64,000 bases of DNA from Brachionus plicatilis (taxonomy: Eukaryota > Rotifera > Eurotatoria > Ploima > Brachionidae), in the NCBI GenBank assembly GCA_010279815.1, contig QEOQ01000207.1, positions 1,847,307 through 1,911,306 of the forward strand. Direction: 5' to 3'. The notes beneath the pieces are model-generated. The model saw nothing but the letters and a program-made list of their open reading frames with translations, did not search any database and had not been told where the DNA came from. The position numbers and the translations under genes were made by a program. Below are positions 13,258 to 25,497 of the stretch, piece after piece. Every line of letters starts with the position of its first letter. Positions within the stretch are counted from its first letter, which is position 1.

Positions 13258-16200
13258 ATGGATTTGCTACCTGGAAGTAAGTTAAAAAAATTTTAAAAAT
13301 TTATTAGGTTTCGATAAATTGAGCCTTGTTTTAACACGCCTGACGCTAAATAAATTATCATAAGATAAACATCATTTGCTTCTCTTTTGCTAGCGCCGTA
13401 ATAAACTAGCGTTTAAGTTTAAGATAGCTTGGTAACAAAGATAATTTATGAGCCAAAGAAAAACAGAATTTGCTTGGTGTACTGGCAAATAAATAGCAGA
13501 AATCGAAATTTATTTTCTTTCAAAAAAACACAATACGCTATCTATAAATAAAGCTCAAATAAAAATAAAATATATAAAAAAAAAATTTTTTTTAATTAAA
13601 TTAAATTTTTTTTAAATTAAACCAAATTTTTTATTTTTCTCCCAAAGGACAAAACAGCATCGGCATGCCGAATTCAGTGGCTCAAAACGACAAGGAAAAA
13701 AGAAAACAAATCTCGGTCCGAGGCATCGCCTTGGTCGAGAATGTGGCTACAGTCAAGAAGACATTCAATCGTCACTTGCACTTTACACTGGTCAAAGACC
13801 GAAATGTAGCCACACCAAGAGACTACTATTTCGCTTTGGCCCACACGGTACGAGACCATTTGGTCTCCAGATGGATCCGCACCCAGCAACACTACTACGA
13901 CAAGGATCCAAAGCGTGTCTACTATTTATCACTTGAATACTACGTTGGTCGCTCCTTGACCAACACAATGGTAAATCTGGGCATTCAGAGCGAAGTGGAT
14001 GAAGCATTGTACCAGATTGGCCTGGACATTGAAGATTTGGAAGAGTTGGAACAAGATGCTGGCTTAGGCAACGGTGGCCTTGGTCGCTTGGCGGCCTGTT
14101 TTTTGGACTCGATGGCCTCGCTTGGTCTAGCTGCTTATGGATACGGTCTGAGATACGACTATGGCATTTTTACCCAATCAATCAAAAATGGCTGGCAAGT
14201 GGAGGAGCCCGATGATTGGCTGCGTTTTGGCAACCCTTGGGAAAAATCGCGACCAGAGTACACTTTGCCTGTGCAGTTCTACGGCCGAACAATCATTGAG
14301 GACGGCAAGAGCAAATGGGTGGATTCGCAGATCATTTTTGCCATGCCCTACGACAGCCCGGTGCCAGGCTATGGCAACAACACTGTGAACACAATGCGTT
14401 TGTGGTCGGCCAAGGCGCCAACTTCATTCAACTTGAGCTTTTTCAATGACGGTGACTACATCCAGGCTGTGTGCGACCGTAACTCTGCCGAGAACATCAC
14501 CCGGGTCCTCTACCCCAACGACAATGTCACCGAAGGCAAAGACCTGAGACTGAAACAAGAATACTTTTTGTGCGCTGCCACTCTCCAAGACATCATTCGC
14601 AGATTTAAAACGTCCAAATTTGGATGCCGCGAAGTTGTGCGCCACGACTTCTCTCACTTGCCAGACAAAGTAGCCATTCAATTGAATGACACACATCCAG
14701 CATTGGCCATACCAGAATTGATGAGAATTTTGATCGATTTGGAAGGTCTTACTTGGGAACAAGCGTGGAAAATCACCACCCAGACATGCGCCTACACCAA
14801 TCACACTCTGTTGCCAGAGGCTTTGGAAAGATGGCCAGTGGAACGATTCGGAGTCATTTTGCCAAGACACTTGGAGATTATCTACGAAATCAACTTCAGA
14901 CATTTGAAAGAGGTGGAGGCCAAGTATCCGGGCGACATGGACAGACTGAGACGCATGTCTCTGATTGAGGAAGAAGGCGGAAAGCGAATTAACATGGGCT
15001 TTTTGTGTGTGGTTGGATCTCATGCTGTTAATGGTGTAGCCCAAATTCACTCTGACTTATTGAAGGTCACTTTGTTCAAAGACTTTTATGAGATGACTCC
15101 GGAAAAGTTCCAAAACAAGACTAATGGTATCACTCCACGCAGATGGCTGCTACTCTGCAATCCCTCTCTATCGGACACCATTGTGGACAAAATTGGCAAT
15201 GACTGGATCTCGGACTTGTCCAAACTAAGACAGCTGGAAAATTTTTTGGACAATGATAATTTTGTTCGATCTGTTTACAAGGTAAAACAAGAGAACAAAA
15301 TGAAATTGGCCCAGTACTTTGAACAGCAGTATCACATCAAAATTGACCCTGGTGCCATGTTCGACATGCAAGTCAAGCGCATCCACGAGTACAAGCGTCA
15401 ATTGCTGAATGTGCTGCATGTGATCACTTTGTACAATCGCATTAGACGCAATCCTGGCCAAAAGTGTACTTCGCGTGTGGTCATGATCGGTGGCAAGGCT
15501 GCCCCCGGATATCACATGGCTAAAAAAATAATCAAATTGATCTCCAATGTCGCTGCTATTGTCAACAATGACCCCATTGTAAAGGACAGATTGAAGTTGG
15601 TTTTCTTGGAGAACTACAGAGTTTCCTTGGCCGAGAAGATAATTCCGGCTGCTGATCTGAGTGAGCAGATATCTCTGGCTGGCACTGAGGCTTCTGGTAC
15701 TGGCAATATGAAATTTATGTTGAACGGAGCTCTGACTGTTGGCACTTTGGACGGCGCTAATGTTGAAATGGCCGAGGAGGTCGGAATGGAAAACATTTTC
15801 ATTTTTGGCATGACTGTCGACGAAGTAAACGCTTTGAGACACAAAGGCTACAATCCTAGAGAGTTCTACGAAAAGAATGCCGAGCTCAAGCTTGCTTTGG
15901 ACCAAATTCAAGGCGGATTTTACTCGCCAGAAGATCCAAACTTGTTCCACGACATTGTTGATGTATTGCTCAATAAAGGCGACCAGTAAGAAGATAAAAA
16001 TTTAAATAGATTATGTCAGTAGTGAGATCAAGTGTTCACAAAATAGATGATCAATGGTGTCATGTTGGTTTTGTGAGTATTTGGTGATCAGTTATTTAAG
16101 AGAAAAAAAATTTAGTGACGCAAAATTGTTTTGCTGTGATCTAAATTGAGTGTTTTTTAAAGTTTGAGAGAAAAAAATTTGAGTGTATTTTTTGATTTTG

Positions 16201-17031
16201 AGCAAACAGGTGAAAGAGTTGAAAAAAAAATTTTTTTTTAATTTCAAATTAATTTTCATTTCTTATTCATTTTTCATCAAAGATCGTCAAATAGAGCATA
16301 ATAGTGAATTTTAATACTTAATTGAACATTTTTTAATAAATCCGGTAAATTTAATGCAACATCTCAATAAGGATCAGTTCTTCTTTTGCCAAGATAAAAT
16401 CCATAAAATTAAATTTATTATAGAATTTTCTAATTTCTCATTAACCCACAATACACATTTTTTTATTTATTTTATTTATTTGTTTTTCTGCACCGAGCTT
16501 GAGCTTCTTCAGAATTAAAAATAAAAAAAAGATAAATGGAATAAATGGAATTTTAATTTTTTGTTATATTGACACATTAAAACTTTCAGAATTTTAAGTT
16601 TTAAGAAGCAAAAAAAAAATTTTAATTAGAAATTTTTTAATACAATCAAATTATATAAATTATACTTTTGTGTAACTGATCGTTAATTGGGTGATCAAAT
16701 TATCGACATGACAAAATTAAATTAAATTTTATATTAAATATTTTAATTAATTTTTTTTAATAGCTATATGTTGTTGGCTGACTTTGAGAGCTATGTAAAG
16801 GCACAAGAAAAAATTGACCATTTGTTCAATGATCCTATGGCGTGGACCAGAATGACAATTAGGAATATTGCTGCTAGTGGAAAGTTTAGTTCAGACAGAA
16901 CAATTGCTGATTACTCCAAGGACATTTGGGGAGTTGAGCCGTGTTTGTCTAAATTACCGGCTCCATTTGAGGGAAGACCTGGAACTGAAAATGAAGGCGA
17001 GGTAGAACAAGCTAGACTAGCCAAAAAATAG
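13258..17031 (+). CDS. PYG: Glycogen phosphorylase
   Basis: Cytosolic PLP enzyme that releases glucose-1-phosphate from glycogen. Exons: 13258-13276, 13648-15985, 16764-17031; 2625 nt, 874 residues, slightly longer than the usual 840-845 because of the N-terminal extension. Near-continuous identity to animal phosphorylases: KRKQISVRG holds the regulatory phospho-serine (residue 29). [33 protein letters not shown] and [15 protein letters not shown] are intact, with the PLP-binding Lys at about residue 695. The C-terminal exon has EWTRM-like [11 protein letters not shown] and [13 protein letters not shown], ending near LPAPFEGRP. Exon 1 encodes only MDLLPG and part of a codon; that junction is inferred from a GTAAGT donor and CCAAAG acceptor in matching phase. 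If the second intron were retained the protein would stop at 15987-15989, losing the last ~90 residues. Codons are GC-richer than the surroundings, fitting a highly expressed gene. Confidence 0.96.
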
Positions 17032-19334
17032 ATTAAATTGTGAATGATCTTGAATTTTTTTGTCGTATTTTAGCGCTCAATTTTATAATTTTTTAGAATT
17101 AGATTCTCAATCAGTTTTTTTATTCATTTTTTTTTCATTTTAGAAATTTTTAGTTTCTAAAATTAAAAATTAACATTTAGTCCAAGCTGTTCAATTGAGA
17201 TTACATATCTGAAAAATTTACAGCATAAGCCACATTTGATGACTAATTATCTTGGAATATTTTTATTTGAATTCGTGTGTTAATTAGAATTAAATTTCGA
17301 CCAATAGATTAATTTAAAACTTAATTTATCATCAATAAATTCATATAGACCCAAGACATTTTTTAATTTCATTTATAAAATTTTATTATATTCATCATAA
17401 AATTTAATTCTGTTACAATTAGCAATGGTTTTATTTTTAAAAAATGTTAAATTTAAAACTCAGTAAGGAAATTACCAAATCTCATTCGGTAATAGTTTTT
17501 TAAGTAAATAGAAAAAAATGTGAACATTATTAAATCTTGATGACCAAATTAAATTTTTTTTGTTCACATAAATATTTAAATTAGCCTCTAATAAAAAGAA
17601 TATAATTTTTAGACCATCATTGTCTGAAACAATATGCGAAATTTTAGGAAGTATTTTACAAATTCAAAAAAATTAAAATAAATTAATTTTCTCTAGATTA
17701 CTTGAAATTTAGACTTTGTACAATTTTAAAAATATATTTAAAACTTAAATTTTTTAAAAATATAAAATATCATACCATATTCCCTTTTATAATAATGCAG
17801 CCTCAAAAACTGAAACACACCTTTGGTTCTTGCAATAAACACCATATCGCCCATGTTAAGGTTTTGTGAAGTACAGTACAAAAGAACAGAACAAAGTGTA
17901 AAAAAATTAAATTACTTTTTTTCTAAAAGTTTAAAATTAATTCTGTGAATGCAGAATGGTGCAACATTCAAAGTTGCATCAACTGTAAAAGTCTGCTAAT
18001 GGTGTGCAAATTCTCTGCAAAATGCATCTCGCTCGATTATATTGAAATTTAATTTCTGCTAAACTCTGCAAATTTAGCAGAGCTTGATATTTGATGCAAC
18101 TTTGATGTTGCACTATGTTGCATTTACAGAATTAAATTTAAACCTTTAGAAAAAAAGTTTTTCAATTTTTTTACGTTTTTTTCTGTTCTTTTTATTATTT
18201 TGTACTGAATTTCACAAAACCCCATGTTAAAACATTCTTAACTTGTAAAACTTTATGCCCTAATGATGTGTTTTAAACCTTAAGTCCACATTGAAATTAA
18301 TTTTTTTTAAGGTTAATGTGACATTAAAACTTTGATTTGAGATTTTTGTTAGAAATTAAAACTTATTTTTTTGAATTTTTCATTTGATTCTAAGATAAAA
18401 ATTGAAGGCGAATAATTTTTTGAATGTTATTTTAATAAATTTTACTCCAATTTAATAAGCTTTCCTCTATTTTAATATCAAAATCATCAAAATTAATTAA
18501 AAACATATCTAAATTAGAATATTTATAAAATAAAAATAGCATAATAAATAAACAAAAAAGGCAAAAGATGTAAACATTAAATGAAAAACTCTAAGTAAAT
18601 TAATTTAGCTAAAAACTGCAAATACCATTGCAATTATACTCAAAATTTTGAAAATAAATTGAGATCAACTTGGACTATGCCAATAAATAAAAGAAGACAT
18701 TTTTTTGTTTGAGATGTAAATTTATTAAATAAGACATTTTTCTTTAAAAATATATTTTTTTGTTAAAATAGATGTAATTTTTAGAAATATTTCATTTTAT
18801 TAAAATAGCGAAAATTTTATTAAAATTTGAGATGAGAAAAATTTTCGGCCTAAATTCAAAGAAGAATCGGGAAAATTATTATTTTATTTAATTTTTGAAA
18901 AAAATCTCAAGATTTAAAGTGATCATTTGCTTAATGAAAAATGTATTATATCATGTGTAAATTGTGACAAATAATAAGATTTGGATTAAAATGGGTTATA
19001 GATCGAAGCTTTAAGGTTTAAGGTGTCTTTTCTTCTTAAAATTTACTTATTTATATTTTTCTAAATATCAAGGTATATCAACAATATTACGGTTTGTAGT
19101 TCATTTGGATTTGAGTAAGAACTTACAACATAAATAACATAGAATTTTAAAATAAATATTTTTTATTTTTTATTTAAATTGAAATTTTTTTTCTAGAGTT
19201 CTTCTCTTTAATAAAGGTTAAATTTTCAATAAATTTTAAATACATATAAATAATTTTATTTTTCTAATTAAAATAAAACCAAATAATTAATTGATTTGAA
19301 AATTTATTTAAACAATTCTTTAAAGTAATATTTT
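17032..19334. other. Intergenic PYG-astacin
   Basis: AT-rich sequence between the 3' ends of two convergent genes. Apart from the inverted-repeat element at 17860-18221 I see no coding or RNA gene. Confidence 0.6.
17860..18221. mobile_element. MITE-like element with long terminal inverted repeats and 9-bp target duplication
   Basis: The element begins GGTTTTGTGAA and ends TTCACAAAACC. The terminal inverted repeats extend roughly 130 bp (about 17860-17990 and 18085-18221) with mismatches and small indels; shared blocks include AGTACAAAA-type and GTTGCATCAA sequences. It is flanked on both sides by CCATGTTAA (17851-17859 and 18222-18230), a 9-bp direct repeat. A 9-bp target duplication with long TIRs is typical of non-autonomous Mutator-like elements. 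No transposase is encoded in its 362 bp. The superfamily assignment is inference. Confidence 0.82.
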
Positions 19335-21398
19335 TTAATTTTTAAAATAACTTATCCATGATTCTTCGTAAGTGACTGTGTAATTTTTGTCAAATAAAAA
19401 GCAATTCATGTTGACATAAGAGTTTGAAAAATCGAAAGTTGAAGCCCAACATTTTGAATCTTGGTCACATGTTTCAAAGCAATCTGTTTCATTCGATTCA
19501 AATGAAACGGTATAATGATTATACAATCTAGTTGATTTTGAAATGTTATTTTTTTTCTTTTTTTCCTTTTCTAATTTTTCAAATTCAATAATAGTTTTAT
19601 GTTCTCTGTTAATAATTTTTTGAGCCTGAATAGTCCATTGTTGACTAGATTCTAATTTATATGAATCTGTAAATATTTCATTTTCTTTAATAGTCGTCAA
19701 ATATCTTGAAGTAGCTCTGTTTCGTATTTTAAACAATCCATTTTGTAAAGGCTCAAATTCCCAAATTTGAAAATCGCCTCCATTAATGCGATTCCAATAA
19801 ACATTTCCTTTTGAGTTTGAGTCTAGTGAATCACTTATTTTTGTGATTGAATATCCTTGACATGATGTAAACGAACGAGCTTGATTATCAAACCATGATT
19901 CACCAAAGTTTGAAGGATCAATCATACTTTTAGATGATGAAAATCTAATAGGGGTACCACCTGAAGTACAATCTTCTCTTGAAAACAAAATAATACAATT
20001 TCGGTTAAGCTTAATTGATGATGCTTTATCCCAAAAATATTGTGGAACCTCCCTACAAATTCCATCAATAGGTACAATATCGACACTTAACCCATTGTGA
20101 TTTTTACCATCAAATAGAGTAACTTTTAGCTCTTCGTCCTCTTTAAAATAACTTATCCATGATTCTTCGTAAGTGACTCTGTAATTTTTGTCAAATAAAA
20201 AACAATTCATGTTGACATAAGAGTTTGAAAAATCGAAAGTTGAAGCCCAGCATTTTAAATCTTGATCACATTTTTCAAAGCAATCTATTTCATTCGATTC
20301 AAATGAAACGGCATAATCATTATATAGCCTGATCTTCTTTTCAATTACCTTTTCTTTTCCTTTTTCTCTGCCTAGAAATTATGGTTTATTCAAAATTTTT
20401 TAAAATGCTAAAAAAATACATTGATAGAGCTTTCTTATTTCACGAATGTCAGTATCACTCAATAAATTAAAATCATTCAATTTTATTTTTGGATTCAATG
20501 CTGTAATTGTTGGTTTACCATTTTTGCTAAACGCTTTTGGTCCATAGATCATTATTGAATAGTAATCGAATGGTTCGTTCAGCAAATCAATTCTATCAGT
20601 ACCATATTTGGCAAAATTTTCAACTTGTCCTTAAAATAATTTTTTTTGTTTATCTTTATTTTTTAATTAAAGAAAATTTAAAACCATTTTGAATATTTTC
20701 AATATTGATCTTGATATAATTATCTCTATCAGGTCTCGACTGTTCATGATAAAATCCTTCAAAAAATTAAATTCATTTTTTGTAATTCTTGTTTGAATCT
20801 TTTACCTAAAGCATGTAAAACTTCATGGACAATGGTTTCTTTATGCAGACACCCGTTTCGGTTAAGTGAAATGATTTGAGGTGATTTATTGACTTTACCA
20901 ATGAACGAATAGCATCCATTACCATTGACAAATTTTACATAGTTAAATTGATTTGTTCTTGGAATCATAGTGATGCATTTTTTTGATGAAACTCGAACTG
21001 AATTTTCTAAATATTCAAATGCATCCGTGAATATTTTGATATCTGACGCACCTAAAATTAAATGGTCGACTAATTAAATTAATCATTTATAAAAATATTT
21101 GTTTAACTAAATTCAGAACTAAACTCGTAAGGCACTAGTCCATTTTGCCATAGCATTTTCTTATCATTTATTGCTGCTCCATTCTGAAATTCGGACTTAT
21201 AAAATAAAATATCCCCTTCAAAAATGTCCTCATTGTTCACTTTAAAAAAATTAATTTAATAGTTTTGGTTAATTCGAATAATTATTTTATTAATTTAAAT
21301 GTACATTTTTCTCTTGGATCAAATTCCAGATCAATATTTCGGCTTTTGATGCACCAGAAATGTAGAATTAAAATCAAAGAGACCAGCTGAATTTTCAT
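19335..21398 (-). CDS. Secreted mosaic astacin metalloprotease (astacin + PAN-like + crystallin-like + ricin-like modules)
   Basis: Zinc endopeptidase, predicted secreted. Exons on the minus strand: 21305-21398, 21108-21239, 20806-21051, 20685-20756, 20420-20629, 19335-20371; 1791 nt, 596 residues. Residues 1-19 form a signal peptide. FEGD (38-41) fits the astacin propeptide aspartate switch. The zinc site HEVLHALGFYHEQSRPDRD starts at residue 151, with its G codon split by an intron; the Met-turn is SIMIY (206-210). After the protease comes a Cys-rich module (about 267-328, DCFEKCDQDLKCWAS...), a segment resembling a beta/gamma-crystallin fold (about 332-420, VTLFDGKNHNG...WDKASSI), a ricin-B-like stretch (IWEF...SRYL...QQWT), and a second Cys-rich module ending the protein at YFKN. 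The two Cys-rich modules are nearly identical. They look PAN/apple-like by cysteine pattern; that, and the crystallin and ricin labels, are by eye. The astacin assignment is secure. Confidence 0.9.
19341..19530 (-). repeat. Second copy of the Cys-rich module in the astacin gene
   Basis: Nearly identical at DNA level to about 20140-20330 (same strand), roughly a dozen differences in ~190 nt. The two copies lie about 800 bp apart in one exon, so this is a recent internal domain duplication. Confidence 0.85.
20140..20330 (-). repeat. First copy of the Cys-rich module in the astacin gene
   Basis: Partner of the copy at 19341-19530. The conserved coding core runs from SFESNE through YEESWISYFK; differences include EIDCFEKC versus ETDCFETC. 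Confidence 0.85.
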
Positions 21399-24105
21399 TT
21401 CCTTAATTTAGAACTATTAAGGGGCAATAATTTAAAAAAAATCAAAAAAAAAAAATCAAAAAATAAAAAATAGAAAAAAAAATAAAAAAATATATTCAAA
21501 TTGGCAATGATTGGTCTGGTTTCCAAAATCTGATTCAAAAAAAAATTAGATTTTTTTAATTTTTTTATTTTTTTAATTTCACACTACTTCTACTATTTAT
21601 AAGTGAGGGTAATTTTCTATCAAATAAGGAATATAAGGGAAGGAAAACAAATCGATGAAGTTAGTTTTTTTTTTGTTCTGTACGAAAAAATTGCTTTAAT
21701 ATTTCTTAATTTTACAGATTGTTTTATTTCGGAAAAGCTTATTGGCAAAAATCTAAGTTTTTCTATTGAAAAGAATATTTTTTTGATTGTACCTAATTTA
21801 TTCTGCAAATTTAGCTGCAACAAATAAATTTTACTTTTCAAATGCACTAAGATCCAAATTGAAAAAATTATTTTCCAATGATCCTAGTTAAAAATTAAGA
21901 TGTTATACAAAGAAGTAAGTTCAAATACAAGCATAACTGCCTAATTGCTAATTTTAATTTATCAGCTACGTAAGATTATTGTTCATTAAGTTAAAATATA
22001 ATAAACGGAATGCTGTGACAAAAGACAGAAAAATCAATTTTTAATTTGATTTAAACTTATTGCTCTAAATTTTTACAGTAAAAATTAGCAGTTTACAAAA
22101 TATTTAAAATCTGGACAATAATTATCTAAAAAAGTTTTTTCTCGAAAAAAGCGATAAAAAATTGACCTATAACTGATAAAATTGATAAAAAGAGACCAAA
22201 TTTAATTTTTTGGAAAAAATTAAGAAAAACTAATAATTTTTAGATCTATTTAAAAATATTTTAAACAAAATTCTAAAACACGAATACAAAAATGATCTGT
22301 TTAATTACATTTCAAAAATAAACTTAACTAAAAAGAAATATTTCAAAAATTACAAAATGCTTTTATTTAAAATTTTTATTTTATATTTTGAAAATATATT
22401 TGTGAACAAGATTTAAGCTGAATTAATTCAGATAAAGTTGAAGATATAAAACATCAAATGAAGTGCTTTATTAAACTTGTTGAGCTAAAAACTATTTTTA
22501 GTATACTCAAATGATTTGAATTAAAAAAAAAATGTTTGATAAAAATGATTTGTTCTTTGGTTCACCACTTGAATAGGTTTTTTTGTAGGCACTCAGCTTG
22601 AGAATCTTAGTTAAAAAAATTGTCGTACAAATAGCTTTTAAAGGAACTCAATATTTATGTAAAAAGATAAAGATGATTTAGAACTCAAAAAAGTCTAATT
22701 TTTTTGTGAAAGTATTGATAAATACTTTTATTTGAATATAATATATTGAAAACAAGTTAAAACTTTATATAATTTAAAAGGTGTCGTTTTTAATTATTGA
22801 AAGTTAATTAAGAAATCTTTATTTATTTGTTTTAACTATCATTATCAATGAATAAACGAGCCAGCTACCATAGAGAAATATATTGAACTTTGGCTTACTG
22901 GCAAGTGAAATAAAACAATCTTTTATTTATCCCTGCTTGTATAATTCAATTATTGGCATAACACGTTTTATTCCAAATAGCTGAACCGATCCCTTAACTA
23001 TCGTTTAAATAAATAAAAAATTAAACTTTTTAAAAAAAGATCATCAGCGAAAAAAAAGTTCATAATTTTTGTGGTTCCAAATGAAAAAAAAAAAAAATTT
23101 TTTTTTAAATTCAAGACATTTTCTTTTTAAACTTTATAATTGATACATTCATCTAATCACCTAGATACAGCATCTTAAAATACTCTAGAATGGAATTTTC
23201 ATTCAGTTTTAAAAGTGTGCACTTCTTTGAATTTCTGCTAAAGACAGATTTAGTAAAAATATTTTTTGTCTAAATAAAAAAAAAATTCAAAATTCACATT
23301 TGTGTTTGAATCCCAAAATGTATCCAATGTTGAAATAACATTGAAAAAGCGCGATGTTTCAAATATTTTTTTAGTTTCAAATAAAAAAATAATTTTAAGT
23401 TAATATTGCTTAGTTTTCATTTTATTTTATCTTATTTAACTTTATTTTTAATTTTTTTGTTTCATATATTTTATTTTGAAGGTTGGTAAAGGTATATTTA
23501 AACAAATAAATGATAAATAAATAATTTAAAATTTATAAACAGAATTTTGAATATTTTTTTTCAAATTTCTAAATAAAAATTAAACTCATTCTATTTCACT
23601 AAAGAGTTTAATTTCAAATATGAAAATGCTTGCAATATTTGAATTATTTTTTTATTTGAAACTGAAAAAAAAATTTAAAACATCGCACTTTTTCAATGTT
23701 ATTTCATCATTGGATACATTTTGGGATTCAAAAACAAAAAATTAAACCAAATATAAATTAAAAAAATTTGATAGATTTAAATTATCAAGGCTTTTTTAGA
23801 ATTAATAATTTTTCTAATATATTTACACCTTAAAAAATAAAATCTATCTTGGTAAAATTATGCATTAGCGAGTGCGGACTTTTTTCCAAAATTTTTTTAA
23901 AGTTTAAATAATCCAGGAAAGCAGAATAAGTAATAATCATTTAAATCATCTGTTTTATTTAATTCTTGAATTAGATTGAACTTTTGAAAAATTTATTTCA
24001 CCGACCAGAAAAAAAAACTAAATAAAAAATCTGATGAAAATGCATCATTATTTTGCAAGAGTTTACCTAAATAAAAATTTAAATTAAAAAAATTTATTTA
24101 GAAAA
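21399..24105. other. Intergenic astacin-WDR53 (divergent promoters region)
   Basis: 2.7 kb between two divergently transcribed genes. Very AT-rich, with poly-A/T runs near 21430-21560. Small frames at 21603-21847 on both strands overlap each other and look random. It contains the foldback element at 23299-23738 and nothing else I can support. Confidence 0.6.
23299..23738. repeat. Foldback element upstream of WDR53
   Basis: Arms at 23299-23395 and 23641-23738 are inverted copies about 90% alike. Shared blocks include TTTGAATCCCAAAATGTATC and AATAACATTGAAAAAG. The ~245-nt centre is AT-rich and non-coding. Ends fade into A/T runs so a target duplication could not be fixed. Confidence 0.8.
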
Positions 24106-25179
24106 ATGAATTTTGATTTAGCAAAATTAGAAAAATTTTCCCTTGATTCATTAAACAAGAATTCAATCAACTCATTTGATTTTATTGATGGCAAAATAAT
24201 TTCATGTTGTGAGTCAGAGCTGAACATTTTTAACTTGGAAACCGGCGTCAAATCAAACATTTACTCTGTTGTTGATGAAACAGAAGAACTCGGATGTTTT
24301 AAGATTTTTCAACAAGATAAATTATTTTTATCAAATGAAAATATAATTCAACTATTTGATTTAAATCTTTCGCAACAAATAAATAAATTCAAATTTTCAA
24401 AAGATACAATCAACTCAATTAAAATCTCAAAACAGGACAATATTTTGGCTTGTTGTGATGACTCGGGTGAAATAAAACTTTTAGACATCCGGACTCAGTC
24501 GAGCGAACCATGTCTTTCTCTTTGCAAAAGTCTCAATCAGCATGATAACATTTGCTATGCATTGGAATTTCATCCGACAAATGAACACGAGCTTTTCAGT
24601 GGATCATTTGACTGTACATTCATAAAATGGGACATCCGCTTCCAGAAAAAAGATTCCAAAAAGCCTTTTGTCAAAAAAGTAGCTGTAAGCGATGAAATAC
24701 AGAAATTAATCCAAATAGAAAAAGATGGTGCAGACATGTTGTCTTCTATGACTCCATCTTTTATTCATTCTCTTTATTTTATCGAGCTACCAGAAAATAA
24801 AACAGGCTTAATGTGCGGCACTGAGAACGGATATGCCATGTTATTTGATTCGGATAGCTGCAAATTAATCCATGGGAAACAAATTACTAATAATTTGGCA
24901 GTGAGTCAATTTACCAAATTCGAAAAAATGGATGACAAAAATTTAATCGCGACATGTGGTGATTCAAAATTGATTGAATTTATCTATTTAAATAAAGAAC
25001 AAGCTAATTTTAAAAATAAAACTCATGTTAAATTTGAAATTAGAAAATTTGAAGAATTAAGTATCAAACATGGCAAAAAAGTTAATTGTGTTAAATGTAA
25101 AGACCAAAAGTTATATTTATCTGACACTTCAAATGATATTTCTATTTATAACTTTAAAAATTTATTAAATAAATCTTAA
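24106..25179 (+). CDS. WDR53: WD repeat-containing protein 53-like
   Basis: Intronless frame of 357 residues, the same length class as vertebrate WDR53 (about 358), a beta-propeller protein; substrate-receptor roles with CUL4-DDB1 are proposed for the family. Diagnostic similarity: the repeat around NILACCDDSGEIKLLDIR, then HDNICYALEFHP and GSFDCTFIKWDIR. The C-terminal signature is IKHGKKVNCVK...LYLSDTSNDISIYNF, which matches the WDR53 ending rather than generic WD40 proteins. The first 80 residues are diverged. The start is the first ATG after an upstream region rich in stops. An alternative is another small WD40 family, but the order of motifs favours WDR53. Convergent with CEBPZ, with 318 bp between stop codons. 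Confidence 0.82.
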   Translation: MNFDLAKLEKFSLDSLNKNSINSFDFIDGKIISCCESELNIFNLETGVKSNIYSVVDETEELGCFKIFQQDKLFLSNENIIQLFDLNLSQQINKFKFSKDTINSIKISKQDNILACCDDSGEIKLLDIRTQSSEPCLSLCKSLNQHDNICYALEFHPTNEHELFSGSFDCTFIKWDIRFQKKDSKKPFVKKVAVSDEIQKLIQIEKDGADMLSSMTPSFIHSLYFIELPENKTGLMCGTENGYAMLFDSDSCKLIHGKQITNNLAVSQFTKFEKMDDKNLIATCGDSKLIEFIYLNKEQANFKNKTHVKFEIRKFEELSIKHGKKVNCVKCKDQKLYLSDTSNDISIYNFKNLLNKS

Positions 25180-25497
25180 TTGAATATTTTCACTTTAATT
25201 ATTTAATTTTATTTTTCATAGAAGAAAATAGTCACTGATTTTTTTGAACTGTCTTCTTTGTTCTATATTTCTATGAAATTGTCAAAGAAATATATTAAAT
25301 TGAAGTTAATTAATATTTCAAAATTACTTATTAATCGAATGGCGCATTTTAAAATTTTCAAAGTCTAATTTTCTAATTTTTGTTGATAAAAGTTGTATTT
25401 TATATTTTTATATTTTGAGTGGTATTCAAATTAAATTACACTGTATTTCTTTTTAAATTTTATTTCATCAAGTGAAAATAACCAAAATGGTAATAGA
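25180..25497. other. Shared 3' intergenic region of WDR53 and CEBPZ
   Basis: Convergent 3' ends. TTTATT at 25459-25464 gives AATAAA on the minus strand, a reasonable polyadenylation signal for CEBPZ just after its stop. Confidence 0.5.

Noticed and set aside
21603..21847. Overlapping 74- and 75-codon frames on opposite strands
   Set aside because: They occupy the same sequence, have no family similarity, and sit in AT-rich intergenic DNA.
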